A stretch of DNA of 64,000 nucleotides from Luteimonas sp. JM171 (lineage in GTDB: Bacteria > Pseudomonadota > Gammaproteobacteria > Xanthomonadales > Xanthomonadaceae), in the NCBI RefSeq assembly GCF_001717465.1, contig NZ_CP017074.1, positions 677,162 through 741,161 of the forward strand, in the 5' to 3' direction. The notes beneath the pieces are model-generated. The model was not told the origin of the DNA, did not search any database, and saw only the letters and a list, made by a program, of their open reading frames with translations. Both the position numbers and the translations under genes were made by a program. Numbering within the stretch: the first letter of the stretch is position 1; every line of letters starts with the position of its first letter. Positions 51,912-61,458 of the stretch are shown one piece after another.

Positions 51912-53096
51912 ATGGCAAAGCCGTCCGCTCCCCGAGCCCCGTCAACGCGCAAGCGCATGTTCTGGACCGTGCTGGTCACGGTCATCGTGTTCGGCGGCGT
52001 GTTCGCCGCCTGGGCGGCGATGCAGTCGATGATGAACGCGTTCTTCGACGACATGCCGCAGCCGCCGGTGTCGGTCGCCACTTTCGATGCGCGCGCCGAG
52101 CGCTGGAGCGGGCGCCTGGAAGCGGTGGGCACCCTGGCCGCCGTCAACGGCACCGACGTCACCACCGAAGCCGGCGGCGTGGTGCAGAAGATCGCCTTCG
52201 AGGCCGGCCAGCCGGTCACCGCCGGCACCCTGCTGGTGGAGCTCAACTCGGCCGCCGAGCTGGCCAACCTGGAGGCGCTGGAAGCCTCGGCCGAGCTGGC
52301 CTCGGTGCAGGCCGAGCGCTGGCGCTCGCTGGGCGCCGAACGCCTGGTGTCGCAGGCGGAGGTGGATGAGCGCGCCACCCAGGCCGCCACCGCGCGCGCC
52401 CAGGCCGAATCCCAGCGCGCGCTCATCGCGCAAAAGCGCATCCGCGCGCCCTTCGATGGCGAGCTGGGCATCCGCCGGGTCAACCTGGGCCAGTACGTGG
52501 CACCGGGCGAGCCGATCGTGAGCCTGCAGTCGCTGGACCCGATCTTCCTCAACTTCACTCTGCCGGAGCAGGAACTGGGCAGCGTGCGCGAGGGAATGGC
52601 GGTGCGGGCGATGGTGGACTCGCTGGAAGGCCGCGAGTTCGAGGGCACGGTGACCGCGATCGAGCCGGCGGTGGATCCGGACACCCGCAATTTCCGGGTG
52701 CAGGCCACGCTGTCGAACCCGGACCGGCTGCTGCGGCCCGGCTCGTTCGCCCGGGTGGAGCTTGAAGTGGGCGGGGAGCGCGACGTGGTGGTGATCCCGC
52801 AAACCGCGGTGGCCTTCAACCCCTTCGGCAACGTGGCCTACCTGGTGGTGCCGGCCGAGCAGGGCGAAGCCGGCGCGGACGGCGACGACGCGGAGGGCCC
52901 GGCCCTGATCGCGCGCCAGCGCTTCGTAACCACCGGCCGCACCCGCGGCGACATGATCGAGGTGACCCGCGGCCTGGAGCCGGGCGACACCGTGGTCAAT
53001 GGCGGCCTGCTGCGCCTGCGCAACGACGCCGCGGTGGTGGTCAACAACGAAGTGCAGCCCAGCGCCGACGAGGACCCGCGCCCGGCCAACCGCTGA
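51912..53096 (+). CDS. RND efflux membrane fusion protein
   Basis: A 394-residue periplasmic adaptor, start ATG 51912 with GAGG seven bases upstream. N-terminal anchor (TVLVTVIVFGGVFAAWAA), split lipoyl domain (GTDVTTEAGGVVQKIAFEAG; IRAPFDGELGIRRVNLG), short hairpin and beta-barrel (LEGREFEGTVTAIEPAVDPD). It resembles the MexI/MexJ-type group that lacks an obvious lipobox. It pairs with the pump in the next gene. Confidence 0.93.
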   Translation: MAKPSAPRAPSTRKRMFWTVLVTVIVFGGVFAAWAAMQSMMNAFFDDMPQPPVSVATFDARAERWSGRLEAVGTLAAVNGTDVTTEAGGVVQKIAFEAGQPVTAGTLLVELNSAAELANLEALEASAELASVQAERWRSLGAERLVSQAEVDERATQAATARAQAESQRALIAQKRIRAPFDGELGIRRVNLGQYVAPGEPIVSLQSLDPIFLNFTLPEQELGSVREGMAVRAMVDSLEGREFEGTVTAIEPAVDPDTRNFRVQATLSNPDRLLRPGSFARVELEVGGERDVVVIPQTAVAFNPFGNVAYLVVPAEQGEAGADGDDAEGPALIARQRFVTTGRTRGDMIEVTRGLEPGDTVVNGGLLRLRNDAAVVVNNEVQPSADEDPRPANR

Positions 53097-53151
53097 CGCC
53101 GCGCCCCAATCACCCCCACTTCCGCCTGCGCGGCGGAAGCCGGAGGACACG

Positions 53152-56100
53152 ATGAAATTCACCGACATCTTCATCAAGAAGCCCGTGCTGGCGATCGTCG
53201 TCAGCCTCTTCATCCTGCTGCTGGGGATGCGCTCGTACACCGAGCTCAACGTGCGCCAGTACCCGGAACTGCAGAACGCGGTGATCACGGTCAGCACGAC
53301 CTACTTCGGCGCCGACGCCAGCCTGATCCAGGGCTTCATCACCACGCCGCTGGAGCGCGAGGTCGCCAGCGCCGAGGGCATCGACTACATCACCTCCAGC
53401 AGCTCGGCCGGCATCAGCATCATCCAGGCCTATATCCGCCTGGACTACGACGCCAACGAGGCGCTGACCCAGATCGCGGCTAAGGTGAACAAGCTGCGCA
53501 GCCAGCTCCCAGCCGAGTCCGAGGACCCGGTGATCGAGCTGCAGCAGGGCGACCAGATCGCGGCCATGTACCTGTCCTTCTCCAGCGAGCACCTGGAGGA
53601 CAACCAGATCACCGACTACCTGGTGCGTGTGGTCGAGCCGCGCCTGGCCACGGTGCCCGGCGTGCAGCGCGCCGAGATCATGGGCGCCGGCACCTTCGCG
53701 ATGCGGGTGTGGCTCAAGCCCGACCGCATGAACGCCCTGGGCGTGACCGCCAGCGACGTCCATGGCGCCCTGCAGACCAACAACGTGCTGGCCGCGCTGG
53801 GCTCCACCCGCGGGCAGATGGTGTCGGTGGACCTGACCGCGCGCACCGACCTGCGCACCGTCGAGGAATTCCAGCAGTTGGTCGTGTACGAGTCCGAAGG
53901 TGCGATCGTGCGCCTGGGCGACATCGCCGACGTCGAGCTGGGATCGGAGAACTACGACGCCTCGGTGAGCATCAACGGCGAATCGGCCACCTTCATGGGC
54001 ATCTTCGTCTCGCCGGACGCCAACTCGCTCGACGTCATCGCCGAGGTGCGCCGGGTGCTGGAAGAGGAAGTGGCCCCGCAGCTGCCCGAGGGCATCGATG
54101 CGCGCGTGGCCTATGACAGCACCGAGGCCATCCAGGACGCGATCAACGAGGTGGTGCGCACGATCATCGAGGCGCTGATCATCGTGATCGTGGTGATCTT
54201 CCTGTTCCTGGGCTCGGTGCGCAGCGTGCTGATCCCGACCGTCGCGGTGCCGCTGTCGCTGGTGGGCGCGATGTTCCTGATGCTGCTGATGGGCTTCACC
54301 ATCAACCTGCTGACCCTGCTGGCCATGGTGCTGGCGATCGGCATCGTGGTGGACGATGCGATCATCGTGCTGGAGAACATCCACCGCCACATCGAGGAGG
54401 GGCTCACGCCCACCGAGGCCGCGCTCAAGGGCGCGCGCGAACTGGCCTGGCCGGTGGTGGCGATGACCACCACGCTGGTGGCGGTGTACCTGCCGATCGG
54501 CTTCCAGGGCGGCATGACCGGCGTGCTGTTCACCGAGTTCGCCTTCACCCTGGCCGGCTCGGTGCTGCTGTCGGGCGTGGTCGCGCTCACGCTCTCGCCA
54601 ATGATGTGCGCGCGCCTGCTCAAGGCCCCCGAGGATGGCAAGGGCAAGGGGCGGCTGGAAGCCTGGCTGGACGAAAAGTTCGATCGCCTGCACGCCGGCT
54701 ACCAGCGAAAACTCCACGGCGCACTGGACACCAAGGGGGTGATCGGCGTGTTCGGCGCGCTGGTGTTCGTCTCCTGCATCTTCCTCTACGCGATCGCGCC
54801 CAAGGAGCCGGCGCCGATGGAGGACGAGGGCTTCATCTTCGGCATCGCCTTCGCCGACGCGCCGGCCACGCTGGACTACATCGAGCGCTACACCGGCCAG
54901 ATCAACGGCTACGTGGAGGAGATCGACGAGATCAGCGACGTGTTCCTGGTCAACGGTGGCATGGGCCCGGGCAGCGGCATGGCGGCGATCGCCGGCTTCA
55001 TCTTCGAGCCCTGGAGCGAGCGCAACCGCTCCACCAACCAGGTGCTGCAGCAGGACCTTCAACCCAAGCTGGCCGAACTGGCGGGGCTGAACTTCTTCGC
55101 CCAGGTGCCGCCATCGCTGCCCACCGCGGGCGGCGGCGGAGGCGGCGACTTCATCATCGGCGGCATTGGTTCATCGGAGCAACTGAGCGAGCTGGCCGAG
55201 GGCATCCTCGAGCGTGCGCGTGAAAGCCGCCGCTTCATCTTCCTGGATACCGACCTGAAGATCGACAGCCCGCGCATCGAGGTCGACGTGGACCGCGACA
55301 AGGCGGCGATGATGGGCATCGACATGCGCACGCTGGCGGCGGACCTGTCGGCGATGCTGGCCGGCGGATACGTCAACCGGTTCGCGATGGAGAACCGCTC
55401 CTACCGGGTGATCCCGCAGGTGCAGCGCAGCGACCGCCTCAACGCGGAGCAGATCGGCAACTACTACACCCGCACCCGCACCGGCGAGCTGGTGCCGCTG
55501 TCCACCCTGGTGACACTGCGCGAGAGCGTGCAGCCGCAGAACCTCAACCGGTTCCAGCAGCTCAATGCGGTGGCGATCACCTTCATGCCGCGGCCGGGCG
55601 TGTCGCGCGGCGAGGCGCTGCGGGTGCTGGAGGAAGCCGCCAGCGAGGTGTTGCCGCAGGGTTACAGCGTGGACTACGCGGGCGAGTCACGGCAGTTCAA
55701 GAACGAGGGCGCGGGCATGCTGATGACGCTGATGCTGGCCCTGGTCTTCATCTTCCTGGTGCTGGCGGCGCAGTTCGAAAGTTTCCGCGACGCGCTGATC
55801 ATGATGGTGACGGTACCGATGGCGATCAGCGGGGCGCTGCTGGTGCTCAATGCGCTGGCGCTGGTCAGCGGGGTGCTGCAGTTCGCCGGGCTGGAGATGT
55901 TCCCCGGCATGAGCATCAACATCTACACCCAGGTGGGGCTGGTGACCCTGGTGGGCGTGATCGCCAAGCACGGGATCCTGATCGTGGAGTTCGCCAACAA
56001 GCTGCAGCTGGAGGAAGGGCTGTCCAAGCGCGAGGCGATCGAGCGCGCGGCAAGCATCCGCCTGCGCCCGGTGCTGATGACCACCGCGGCGCTGGTGTTC

Positions 56101-56301
56101 GCGATGATCCCGCTGCTGCTGGCCAACGGTCCCGGTGCGGCGGCGCGTTTCGCGATCGGCATGACGATCGCCGCCGGCATGACCATCGGGACCGCCTTCA
56201 CCCTGTTCGTGCTGCCGGCGTACTATCTGTTCCTGGCCCGCGACCACAGCCAAGACCGCGGCCCCGAGCCCGAAGGCGCCGCGGCGCTGGCAGGCCCGTA
56301 A
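53152..56301 (+). CDS. RND-type multidrug efflux transporter
   Basis: A 1049-residue HAE1-family proton antiporter, start ATG 53152 with GGAGGA eight bases upstream (MKFTDIFIKKPVLAIVVSLF). The usual 12 helices and two large periplasmic loops are present. The proton-relay aspartates lie in GIVVDDAIIVLEN. A Gly-rich stretch (GGGGGGDFIIGGIG) in the second loop is notable. Outer-membrane partner not encoded here. Confidence 0.95.
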   Translation: MKFTDIFIKKPVLAIVVSLFILLLGMRSYTELNVRQYPELQNAVITVSTTYFGADASLIQGFITTPLEREVASAEGIDYITSSSSAGISIIQAYIRLDYDANEALTQIAAKVNKLRSQLPAESEDPVIELQQGDQIAAMYLSFSSEHLEDNQITDYLVRVVEPRLATVPGVQRAEIMGAGTFAMRVWLKPDRMNALGVTASDVHGALQTNNVLAALGSTRGQMVSVDLTARTDLRTVEEFQQLVVYESEGAIVRLGDIADVELGSENYDASVSINGESATFMGIFVSPDANSLDVIAEVRRVLEEEVAPQLPEGIDARVAYDSTEAIQDAINEVVRTIIEALIIVIVVIFLFLGSVRSVLIPTVAVPLSLVGAMFLMLLMGFTINLLTLLAMVLAIGIVVDDAIIVLENIHRHIEEGLTPTEAALKGARELAWPVVAMTTTLVAVYLPIGFQGGMTGVLFTEFAFTLAGSVLLSGVVALTLSPMMCARLLKAPEDGKGKGRLEAWLDEKFDRLHAGYQRKLHGALDTKGVIGVFGALVFVSCIFLYAIAPKEPAPMEDEGFIFGIAFADAPATLDYIERYTGQINGYVEEIDEISDVFLVNGGMGPGSGMAAIAGFIFEPWSERNRSTNQVLQQDLQPKLAELAGLNFFAQVPPSLPTAGGGGGGDFIIGGIGSSEQLSELAEGILERARESRRFIFLDTDLKIDSPRIEVDVDRDKAAMMGIDMRTLAADLSAMLAGGYVNRFAMENRSYRVIPQVQRSDRLNAEQIGNYYTRTRTGELVPLSTLVTLRESVQPQNLNRFQQLNAVAITFMPRPGVSRGEALRVLEEAASEVLPQGYSVDYAGESRQFKNEGAGMLMTLMLALVFIFLVLAAQFESFRDALIMMVTVPMAISGALLVLNALALVSGVLQFAGLEMFPGMSINIYTQVGLVTLVGVIAKHGILIVEFANKLQLEEGLSKREAIERAASIRLRPVLMTTAALVFAMIPLLLANGPGAAARFAIGMTIAAGMTIGTAFTLFVLPAYYLFLARDHSQDRGPEPEGAAALAGP

Positions 56302-56307
56302 ACCCGC

Positions 56308-57015
56308 TTAGAGGGATGCGACGTCAAGCGCCCGGCTCGCAGCGCGCGGATCGGGCGCGTCCATGTGCGGGATCACGCCCAGGCATGGCCCCGGCAGCGA
56401 GTCGTGCAGCAGCGCCAGGTAGTCCTGGCTGAAGGAAGGATCGAGGGTGCTGCCGATCCAACCGGCGAGACGGAGCCCGTCGGCTTCGACGGCGCGCGCG
56501 GTGAGGCGGGCGTGGTTGAGGCAGCCCAGGCGCAGGCCTACCACGAGCACCACCTTGGCCCCGAGCGCGCGCGCCAGCGCAGCGTGCTCCAGGCCATCGG
56601 CGAGCGGGGCCATCCAGCCGCCGGCGCCTTCCACCACCACCCGCTGCGCGCCGGCAGCCAGGCGCGCGTGGGCAGCGAGGATGGCGCTGATATCGACCTG
56701 GATCCCGGCTTCCCGGGCGGCGAGCTGGGGCGCGGTGGGGATCGGCAGCGCGTAGGGATTGACGTCGGCGTACGCGGGACGGGGATCGCTGGCGGCCTGC
56801 AGCGCCAGGGCGTCCTCGTTGCGCCACCCCTCCGGCGTGTCCTCGCAGCCGCTGGCTACAGGCTTCATGCCCACCGCGCGCAGCCCCCGGCCGCGCAGGG
56901 CGTGCAGCAGCGCGGCCGAGGCCAGGGTCTTGCCCACGCCGGTGTCGGTGCCGGTCACCATCAGGGAGCCGGCTGCCTGCGATGGGCCGCGCGCCACCTT
57001 GTTTGCATCGCCCAT
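56308..57015 (-). CDS. bioD: Dethiobiotin synthetase
   Basis: A 235-residue enzyme making dethiobiotin from DAPA, CO2 and ATP. P-loop GTDTGVGKT, then MKPVASGC with the substrate lysine, and VEGAGGWMAPL. The start at ATG 57015 gives a 17-residue extension before the conserved part; ATG before VTGTDTGV is an alternative. It ends beside the RND gene, convergent with it. Confidence 0.94.
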   Translation of the reverse strand: MGDANKVARGPSQAAGSLMVTGTDTGVGKTLASAALLHALRGRGLRAVGMKPVASGCEDTPEGWRNEDALALQAASDPRPAYADVNPYALPIPTAPQLAAREAGIQVDISAILAAHARLAAGAQRVVVEGAGGWMAPLADGLEHAALARALGAKVVLVVGLRLGCLNHARLTARAVEADGLRLAGWIGSTLDPSFSQDYLALLHDSLPGPCLGVIPHMDAPDPRAASRALDVASL

Positions 57016-57047
57016 GTGTCTTCGTTCGCGCTTGCTACACTGGCCAC

Positions 57048-57533
57048 ATGTTCGCATCGCAAGCCCTTGAAGGGGACAAGGCCAGCCAGTATCAGCAGCT
57101 TGACGCGCAGGCGCGGGCGCTGCTGGCGGGCGAGTCCGACCGCATCGCCAACGCCGCCAACCTGTCGTCGCTGGTGTACCACGCCCTGCCCGACCTCAAC
57201 TGGGTGGGCTTCTACTTCTTCGACGGCACCGAGCTGGTGGTGGGCCCGTTCCAGGGCCAGCCGGCGTGCGTGCGGATCCCGCTGGACCGTGGGGTGTGCG
57301 GCGCGGCGGCGAGCACCCGCACCACCCAGCGGGTCGATGACGTGGATGCGTTCCCCGGCCATATCGCCTGTGATGCGGCTTCGCGCTCGGAGCTGGTGGT
57401 GCCGCTGGTGGATGGCGACGGCAACCTGGTGGGGGTGTTCGACATCGACAGCCCGCGCAAGGGCCGCTTCGACGCGCAGGATCAGGCGGGCCTGGAGCGG
57501 ATCGCCGTCACGTACATGGACTCGCTGCGATGA
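57048..57533 (+). CDS. msrC: Free methionine-(R)-sulfoxide reductase (GAF)
   Basis: A 161-residue GAF-domain enzyme that reduces free Met-R-sulfoxide. Three cysteines, C74 (QPACVRI), C84 (RGVCGAA) and C108 (HIACDAA), match the catalytic trio of the E. coli enzyme. NWVGFYFF and ELVVPLVDGDGNLVGVFDID are family patterns. It overlaps the next gene as ATGA. Confidence 0.95.
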   Translation: MFASQALEGDKASQYQQLDAQARALLAGESDRIANAANLSSLVYHALPDLNWVGFYFFDGTELVVGPFQGQPACVRIPLDRGVCGAAASTRTTQRVDDVDAFPGHIACDAASRSELVVPLVDGDGNLVGVFDIDSPRKGRFDAQDQAGLERIAVTYMDSLR

Positions 57534-57865
57534 GCGAAGAGAAGATGCGCAACATCGGCCCCAAGTCGGCCGCCTGGCTGCGCCAGGTGGGCCTGCACAC
57601 GCGCGCGGACCTGGAAGCCGCCGGGCCGGTGGACGCATACATGCGGGTGCGCCGCGCCGGATTCCGGCCCAGCCTGAACCTGCTGTACGCGCTGGAAGGC
57701 GCGCTCACGGACTGCCACTGGCAGGAAGTCCCGGACGAACGCCGGCAGGAACTGGTGGAAGCCGCTGAAGCCGCCATCGCCGGGCTGCCGCTTCCGCGCG
57801 GACAGCAGGCAGCCGGCCCGGTGCGGACCACCATCATGCAGCCCGACCCCGACGACACCCCGTAG
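57530..57865 (+). CDS. TfoX C-terminal-domain protein
   Basis: A 111-residue protein; KMRNIGPKSAAWLRQVGLHT is the helix-hairpin-helix of TfoX/Sxy C-terminal domains, followed by AYMRVRRAGFRPSLNLLYAL. Full-length competence regulator TfoX has an additional N-terminal domain that is lacking here. Coupled to msrC. Confidence 0.88.
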   Translation: MSEEKMRNIGPKSAAWLRQVGLHTRADLEAAGPVDAYMRVRRAGFRPSLNLLYALEGALTDCHWQEVPDERRQELVEAAEAAIAGLPLPRGQQAAGPVRTTIMQPDPDDTP

Positions 57866-57914
57866 GCCGGGGCTCCGCCCAGACGCACCTTTCCCCGTGT
57901 CGTACAATTGCCCG

Positions 57915-58135
57915 GTTCCAGGTGACCTGCCGGCATCCGCCGGCGGGTTGAAACGGGAAGCCGGTGACGCCCTTCGGGCCATTCCGGCGCTGCCCCCGCA
58001 ACGGTAAGCGAGTCAAGGCCGTCGCATCCGCCACTGTGCCACCCTGCCGATGTCGCAGGCGACGCATGGGAAGGCGCGACCGCCGGGCCCGGAGGCTTCT
58101 CCCCGGCCCACCCGCAAGCCCGGAGACCGGCCTGG
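57915..58135 (+). ncRNA. Cobalamin riboswitch
   Basis: The leader contains conserved elements in order: GGTTGAAACGGGAAGCCGGTG, GCTGCCCCCGCAACGGTAAG, CCACTG, TGGGAAGGCG, and the B12 box AGCCCGGAGACCGGCC (58117-58132). It precedes btuB by about 150 bases and should shut it off when adenosylcobalamin is abundant. GGGTCCATGGACCC follows at 58141 as a possible part of the expression platform. A -10-like TACAAT lies at 57903-57908. Confidence 0.95.
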
Positions 58136-58286
58136 AGCCCGGGTCCATGGACCCGCCACTGGTTGCGATGCGGAGGGCGTCGCGGCAGCGATGCCGGATG
58201 CACCCGCCTCCGCGCCCTCCCTGCCTGCATTCCTCCGCACCGCTGCCGCCGACATCACCGGCGCCCAGCGCCTTGCGGAGAACAAC

Positions 58287-60146
58287 ATGCAGCACCACAG
58301 CCTCACCCTCGCCCTTGCCGCCCTGCTCGCCTCGCCGGCGGCATTTGCGCAGACCGCTCCCACCGACCTCGACGAAGTGGTGGTCACCGCCACCCGCACC
58401 CCGATCGCGCTGGTCGACAGCATCGCCCCGATCCAGGTGCTGGACCGCGAAGAGATCGAACGCAGCCAGGCGCGCAGCCTGCCCGAGCTGCTGCGCGGGC
58501 GCGCCGGCATCGACCTGCACAACCAGGGCGGTCCCGGCAAGCTCACCACCATGTCCATCCGCGGCACCGAGACCGACCACGTGCTGGTCCTGGTGGACGG
58601 CGTGCGCATGGGCTCGGCCAGCGCCGGGCTGGTGATGTTCCACGACCTGCCGGTGGACCAGATCGACCGCATCGAGATCGTCCGCGGGCCGCGTTCGAGC
58701 CTGTACGGCTCCGAGGCCCTGGGAGGGGTGATCCAGATCTTCACCCGGCGCGACCGTGGCGCCGTCACCCCGCGCTTTTCCGCGGGGATTGGCAGCAATT
58801 CCCTGCGCGAGGCCAGCGCCGGCGTGGGCGGCGGCAACGAGCGCGGCTGGTTCGGCATCGACGCCGCGTACCAGAAGACCGACGGCATCAATTCCTGCCG
58901 CGGCTCGGCGGTGCTGTTCGCCGGCTGCTTTGCCGACGAACCGGACCGCGACGGCTACCGCAACCGCTCGGTGAGCGCGCGCGGCGGCATTGCCCTGGGC
59001 GAGACGGTGTCGCTGGAAGGCAACCTGCTGCGCGCCGAGGCCGAGAACGAGTACGACGGCACCATATTTGGCGGCAATGAATCGGACAACCTGCAGGAGG
59101 CGATCGGCGCGACGATGACGTGGACGCCTTCGCAGGCCGTGCAGCTGACCCTGCAGGCCGGCCGCTCGCGCGACGAATCGGACAACTTCTTCCGCGATGG
59201 TGATGCCGCGGAGCGCGCGTTCGTCAGCGCCTTCGACACCCGCCGCGACAGCGCGTCGCTGCAGGCCGACTTCGCGCCGGCCGCGGGCCAGGCGCTGAGC
59301 GTGGGCGTGGACTGGCATGAGGACCGGCTCGAGAGCACCACCGAGTACGATGTCGGCAGCCGCGACGGGACCGCGGTGTTCGCCGGCTACCAGGGCCGGT
59401 TCGGCAGGCACCGCCTGCAGGCCAGCGCGCGCCACGACGACAATGAGCAGTTCGGCGGCCACACCACCGGCAGCATCGGCTGGGGCGTGGACCTGCAGCA
59501 CGGCCTGCGCCTCAACGCCGGTTACGCCACCGGCTTTCGCGCCCCGAGCTTCAACGAGCTGTACTTCCCCAACTCCGGCAATCCGGACCTGGGGCCGGAA
59601 GAATCGAAAGGCGTGAACCTGGGGATCAGCCAGGACCTGCGCAGCCTGCGCTGGGCGCTGGACGCGTACGAGACCCGGATCGACGACCTGATCGGCTACG
59701 ACAGTTCGTTCGCCCTGGTCCAGGCCGATGAGGCGCGCATCCGCGGCGCTGAGTTCACGCTGGACACGCGGCTCGCGGACTGGGATTTCTCCCTGCAGCT
59801 GAGCCACGTGGATCCGCGCAACCGCAGCGATGGCGCCAACTACGACAACCTGCTCGCGCGCCGCGCCCGCAACACCGGCCGCATCGACCTGGACCGGGCA
59901 TTCGGCGACCTGCGGCTGGGCGTGACCCTCAACGGCGCAGGCCACCGCTATGACGACGCCGCCAACCGGGTGCGCCTGGGCGGCTACGCCACCACGGACC
60001 TGCGCCTGGAATACGCCATCAACCCGGACTGGACGTTGCAGGCACGTGCCACCAACGTGTTCGACCGCGACTACGAAACCATCGCCTGGTACAACCAGCC
60101 CGGCCGCGAGTACGGCCTCACCCTGCGCTGGCACCCGGTGCGCTGA
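58287..60146 (+). CDS. btuB: TonB-dependent vitamin B12 receptor
   Basis: A 619-residue outer-membrane barrel. Signal peptide 1-22 (ends SPAAFAQ), TonB box DLDEVVVTATRTP, plug domain (DGVRMGSASAG; IEIVRGPRSSLYGSEALGG), then 22-strand barrel ending in a typical C-terminal aromatic strand (YGLTLRWHPVR). Start ATG 58287 with GGAG seven bases upstream. Control by the riboswitch supports a cobalamin substrate. Confidence 0.93.
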   Translation: MQHHSLTLALAALLASPAAFAQTAPTDLDEVVVTATRTPIALVDSIAPIQVLDREEIERSQARSLPELLRGRAGIDLHNQGGPGKLTTMSIRGTETDHVLVLVDGVRMGSASAGLVMFHDLPVDQIDRIEIVRGPRSSLYGSEALGGVIQIFTRRDRGAVTPRFSAGIGSNSLREASAGVGGGNERGWFGIDAAYQKTDGINSCRGSAVLFAGCFADEPDRDGYRNRSVSARGGIALGETVSLEGNLLRAEAENEYDGTIFGGNESDNLQEAIGATMTWTPSQAVQLTLQAGRSRDESDNFFRDGDAAERAFVSAFDTRRDSASLQADFAPAAGQALSVGVDWHEDRLESTTEYDVGSRDGTAVFAGYQGRFGRHRLQASARHDDNEQFGGHTTGSIGWGVDLQHGLRLNAGYATGFRAPSFNELYFPNSGNPDLGPEESKGVNLGISQDLRSLRWALDAYETRIDDLIGYDSSFALVQADEARIRGAEFTLDTRLADWDFSLQLSHVDPRNRSDGANYDNLLARRARNTGRIDLDRAFGDLRLGVTLNGAGHRYDDAANRVRLGGYATTDLRLEYAINPDWTLQARATNVFDRDYETIAWYNQPGREYGLTLRWHPVR

Positions 60147-60182
60147 CGCCCCCGGCACCCGTGGGGCGGGATTGGACCCGCC

Positions 60183-60851
60183 CTACGGGGCGGCCGGGAC
60201 CGGGAGATCGAGCAGGTCTTCGGCCCGGTCGATGACGGCCAGCGCATCGGCCTCGCGCAGGTTGAAGCTGCGGGCATAGCCCCAGCTGACCAGCACCACC
60301 GGCATGCCGGCGGCGCGGGCGGCGAGGTAGTCGGTTTCCGAATCGCCCACCATCAGGCACGCGTGCGGCGGCGCCTGGAGTTGTTCGGCCAGGTGCAGCA
60401 AGGGGCGCGGATGCGGCTTGCGCTCGGGCAGTGTCCCGGCGGCAACCACCGCGTCGAAATAGTCGTCCAGGCCCAGGTGCTCCAGCAGCGGCGCCACGAA
60501 GGGCTCGGGCTTGTTGGTGCACACCGCCATCGGCACGCCGCGCCTTTCCAGCTCCGCCAGCGTCTCGGCGACGCCCGGGTACACCCGCGGGCCCAGCAGC
60601 AGGCTGTCGCCGTAGTGTTCCATGAAGCGCGGCAGCAGTTCGGCCGCGCTGCGGGTGCTGCCGGCGTGCTGCAGGGCCGTGTCGAGCAGCACCGCCGTGC
60701 CATCGCCGATCCAGCTGCGCACCAGCGCCTCGTCCACCGGTTCCAGGCCTTCCTCGGCCAGCATGCGGTTGACCGCGGTGGTGATGTCGGAAGCGCTGTC
60801 CACCAGCGTGCCGTCCAGGTCGAACAGGACGGCGGAAAACGGAAACGACAC
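60183..60851 (-). CDS. gph: Phosphoglycolate phosphatase
   Basis: A 222-residue HAD hydrolase. Motif I is LFDLDGTLVDS, motif II lies in AVCTNKPEPF, and motif IV is MVGDSETDYLAA. It removes 2-phosphoglycolate, a product of DNA repair and oxygenase side reactions. GTG 60851 has GAGG five bases before it; GTG 60857 is the alternative. Confidence 0.92.
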   Translation of the reverse strand: MSFPFSAVLFDLDGTLVDSASDITTAVNRMLAEEGLEPVDEALVRSWIGDGTAVLLDTALQHAGSTRSAAELLPRFMEHYGDSLLLGPRVYPGVAETLAELERRGVPMAVCTNKPEPFVAPLLEHLGLDDYFDAVVAAGTLPERKPHPRPLLHLAEQLQAPPHACLMVGDSETDYLAARAAGMPVVLVSWGYARSFNLREADALAVIDRAEDLLDLPVPAAP

Positions 60852-60907
60852 GGTCACCTCACATCGAGCAGCAGGAACCCCATTGTAGGGAGCGCGCCCT
60901 GCACGCC

Positions 60908-61366
60908 CTATGACGGCAGCCGGGATGCTGCGTCCGGCAGCGCGCGCACCGCCTGCAGCGTGCGCACCGGGCCGTGGTAGGTGCGCGAGAGCAGCGCGAA
61001 CAGCTCCGCGTAGCCGGCACGGCTGGCGTCGGCCACGTCGCGATAGGCGCCGCGCCCCAGGTCGATGAAGTACTCCACGCCCACCCGGCGCCGCGCGTAT
61101 TCCGGATACAGCCCGGCGATCAGCAGGTAGCGGTCGCCGACGTCGCGCAGCGCGTCGGCGCGCAGCGTGAAGCCGGCCTGCTGCGCCGTGAGGAAATCCA
61201 GCGCCTGGGTGCGGGCCAGCAGGTGGGCATCGCCCTGGTGGCGCAGCAGCATGAACACCAGGTAGCTCTCCTGCATCTCGTCCAGCGCCTGCCCGCTGCG
61301 CTCGCTGCCTTCCCGCACCAGCGCCTGCCACAGCTCCGAAGCCGCACCCTGCCTGATCGAATGCAT
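60908..61366 (-). CDS. Hypothetical protein
   Basis: A 152-residue helical protein, start ATG 61366 with GGAGG six bases upstream. It contains SELWQALVREGSERSGQALD and ADALRDVGDRYLLIAGLYPE. It has no membrane segment or signal. The family is not recognised with confidence. It lies upstream of gph with a 56-base gap. Confidence 0.8.
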   Translation of the reverse strand: MHSIRQGAASELWQALVREGSERSGQALDEMQESYLVFMLLRHQGDAHLLARTQALDFLTAQQAGFTLRADALRDVGDRYLLIAGLYPEYARRRVGVEYFIDLGRGAYRDVADASRAGYAELFALLSRTYHGPVRTLQAVRALPDAASRLPS

Positions 61367-61458
61367 CGTTCACCTCCGTTCCAGACTGCGTTCTGAAATT
61401 AGCCCAGGTGCGCGTGAAACGGTTGGCAGCGAAGGCGCCCGAGTGCCAGCGCGGAAGC

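Noticed and set aside
53110..55062. Long minus-strand frame opposite the RND pump gene
   Set aside because: His/Arg/Gly/Asp-rich composition without motifs; a shadow of the pump gene.
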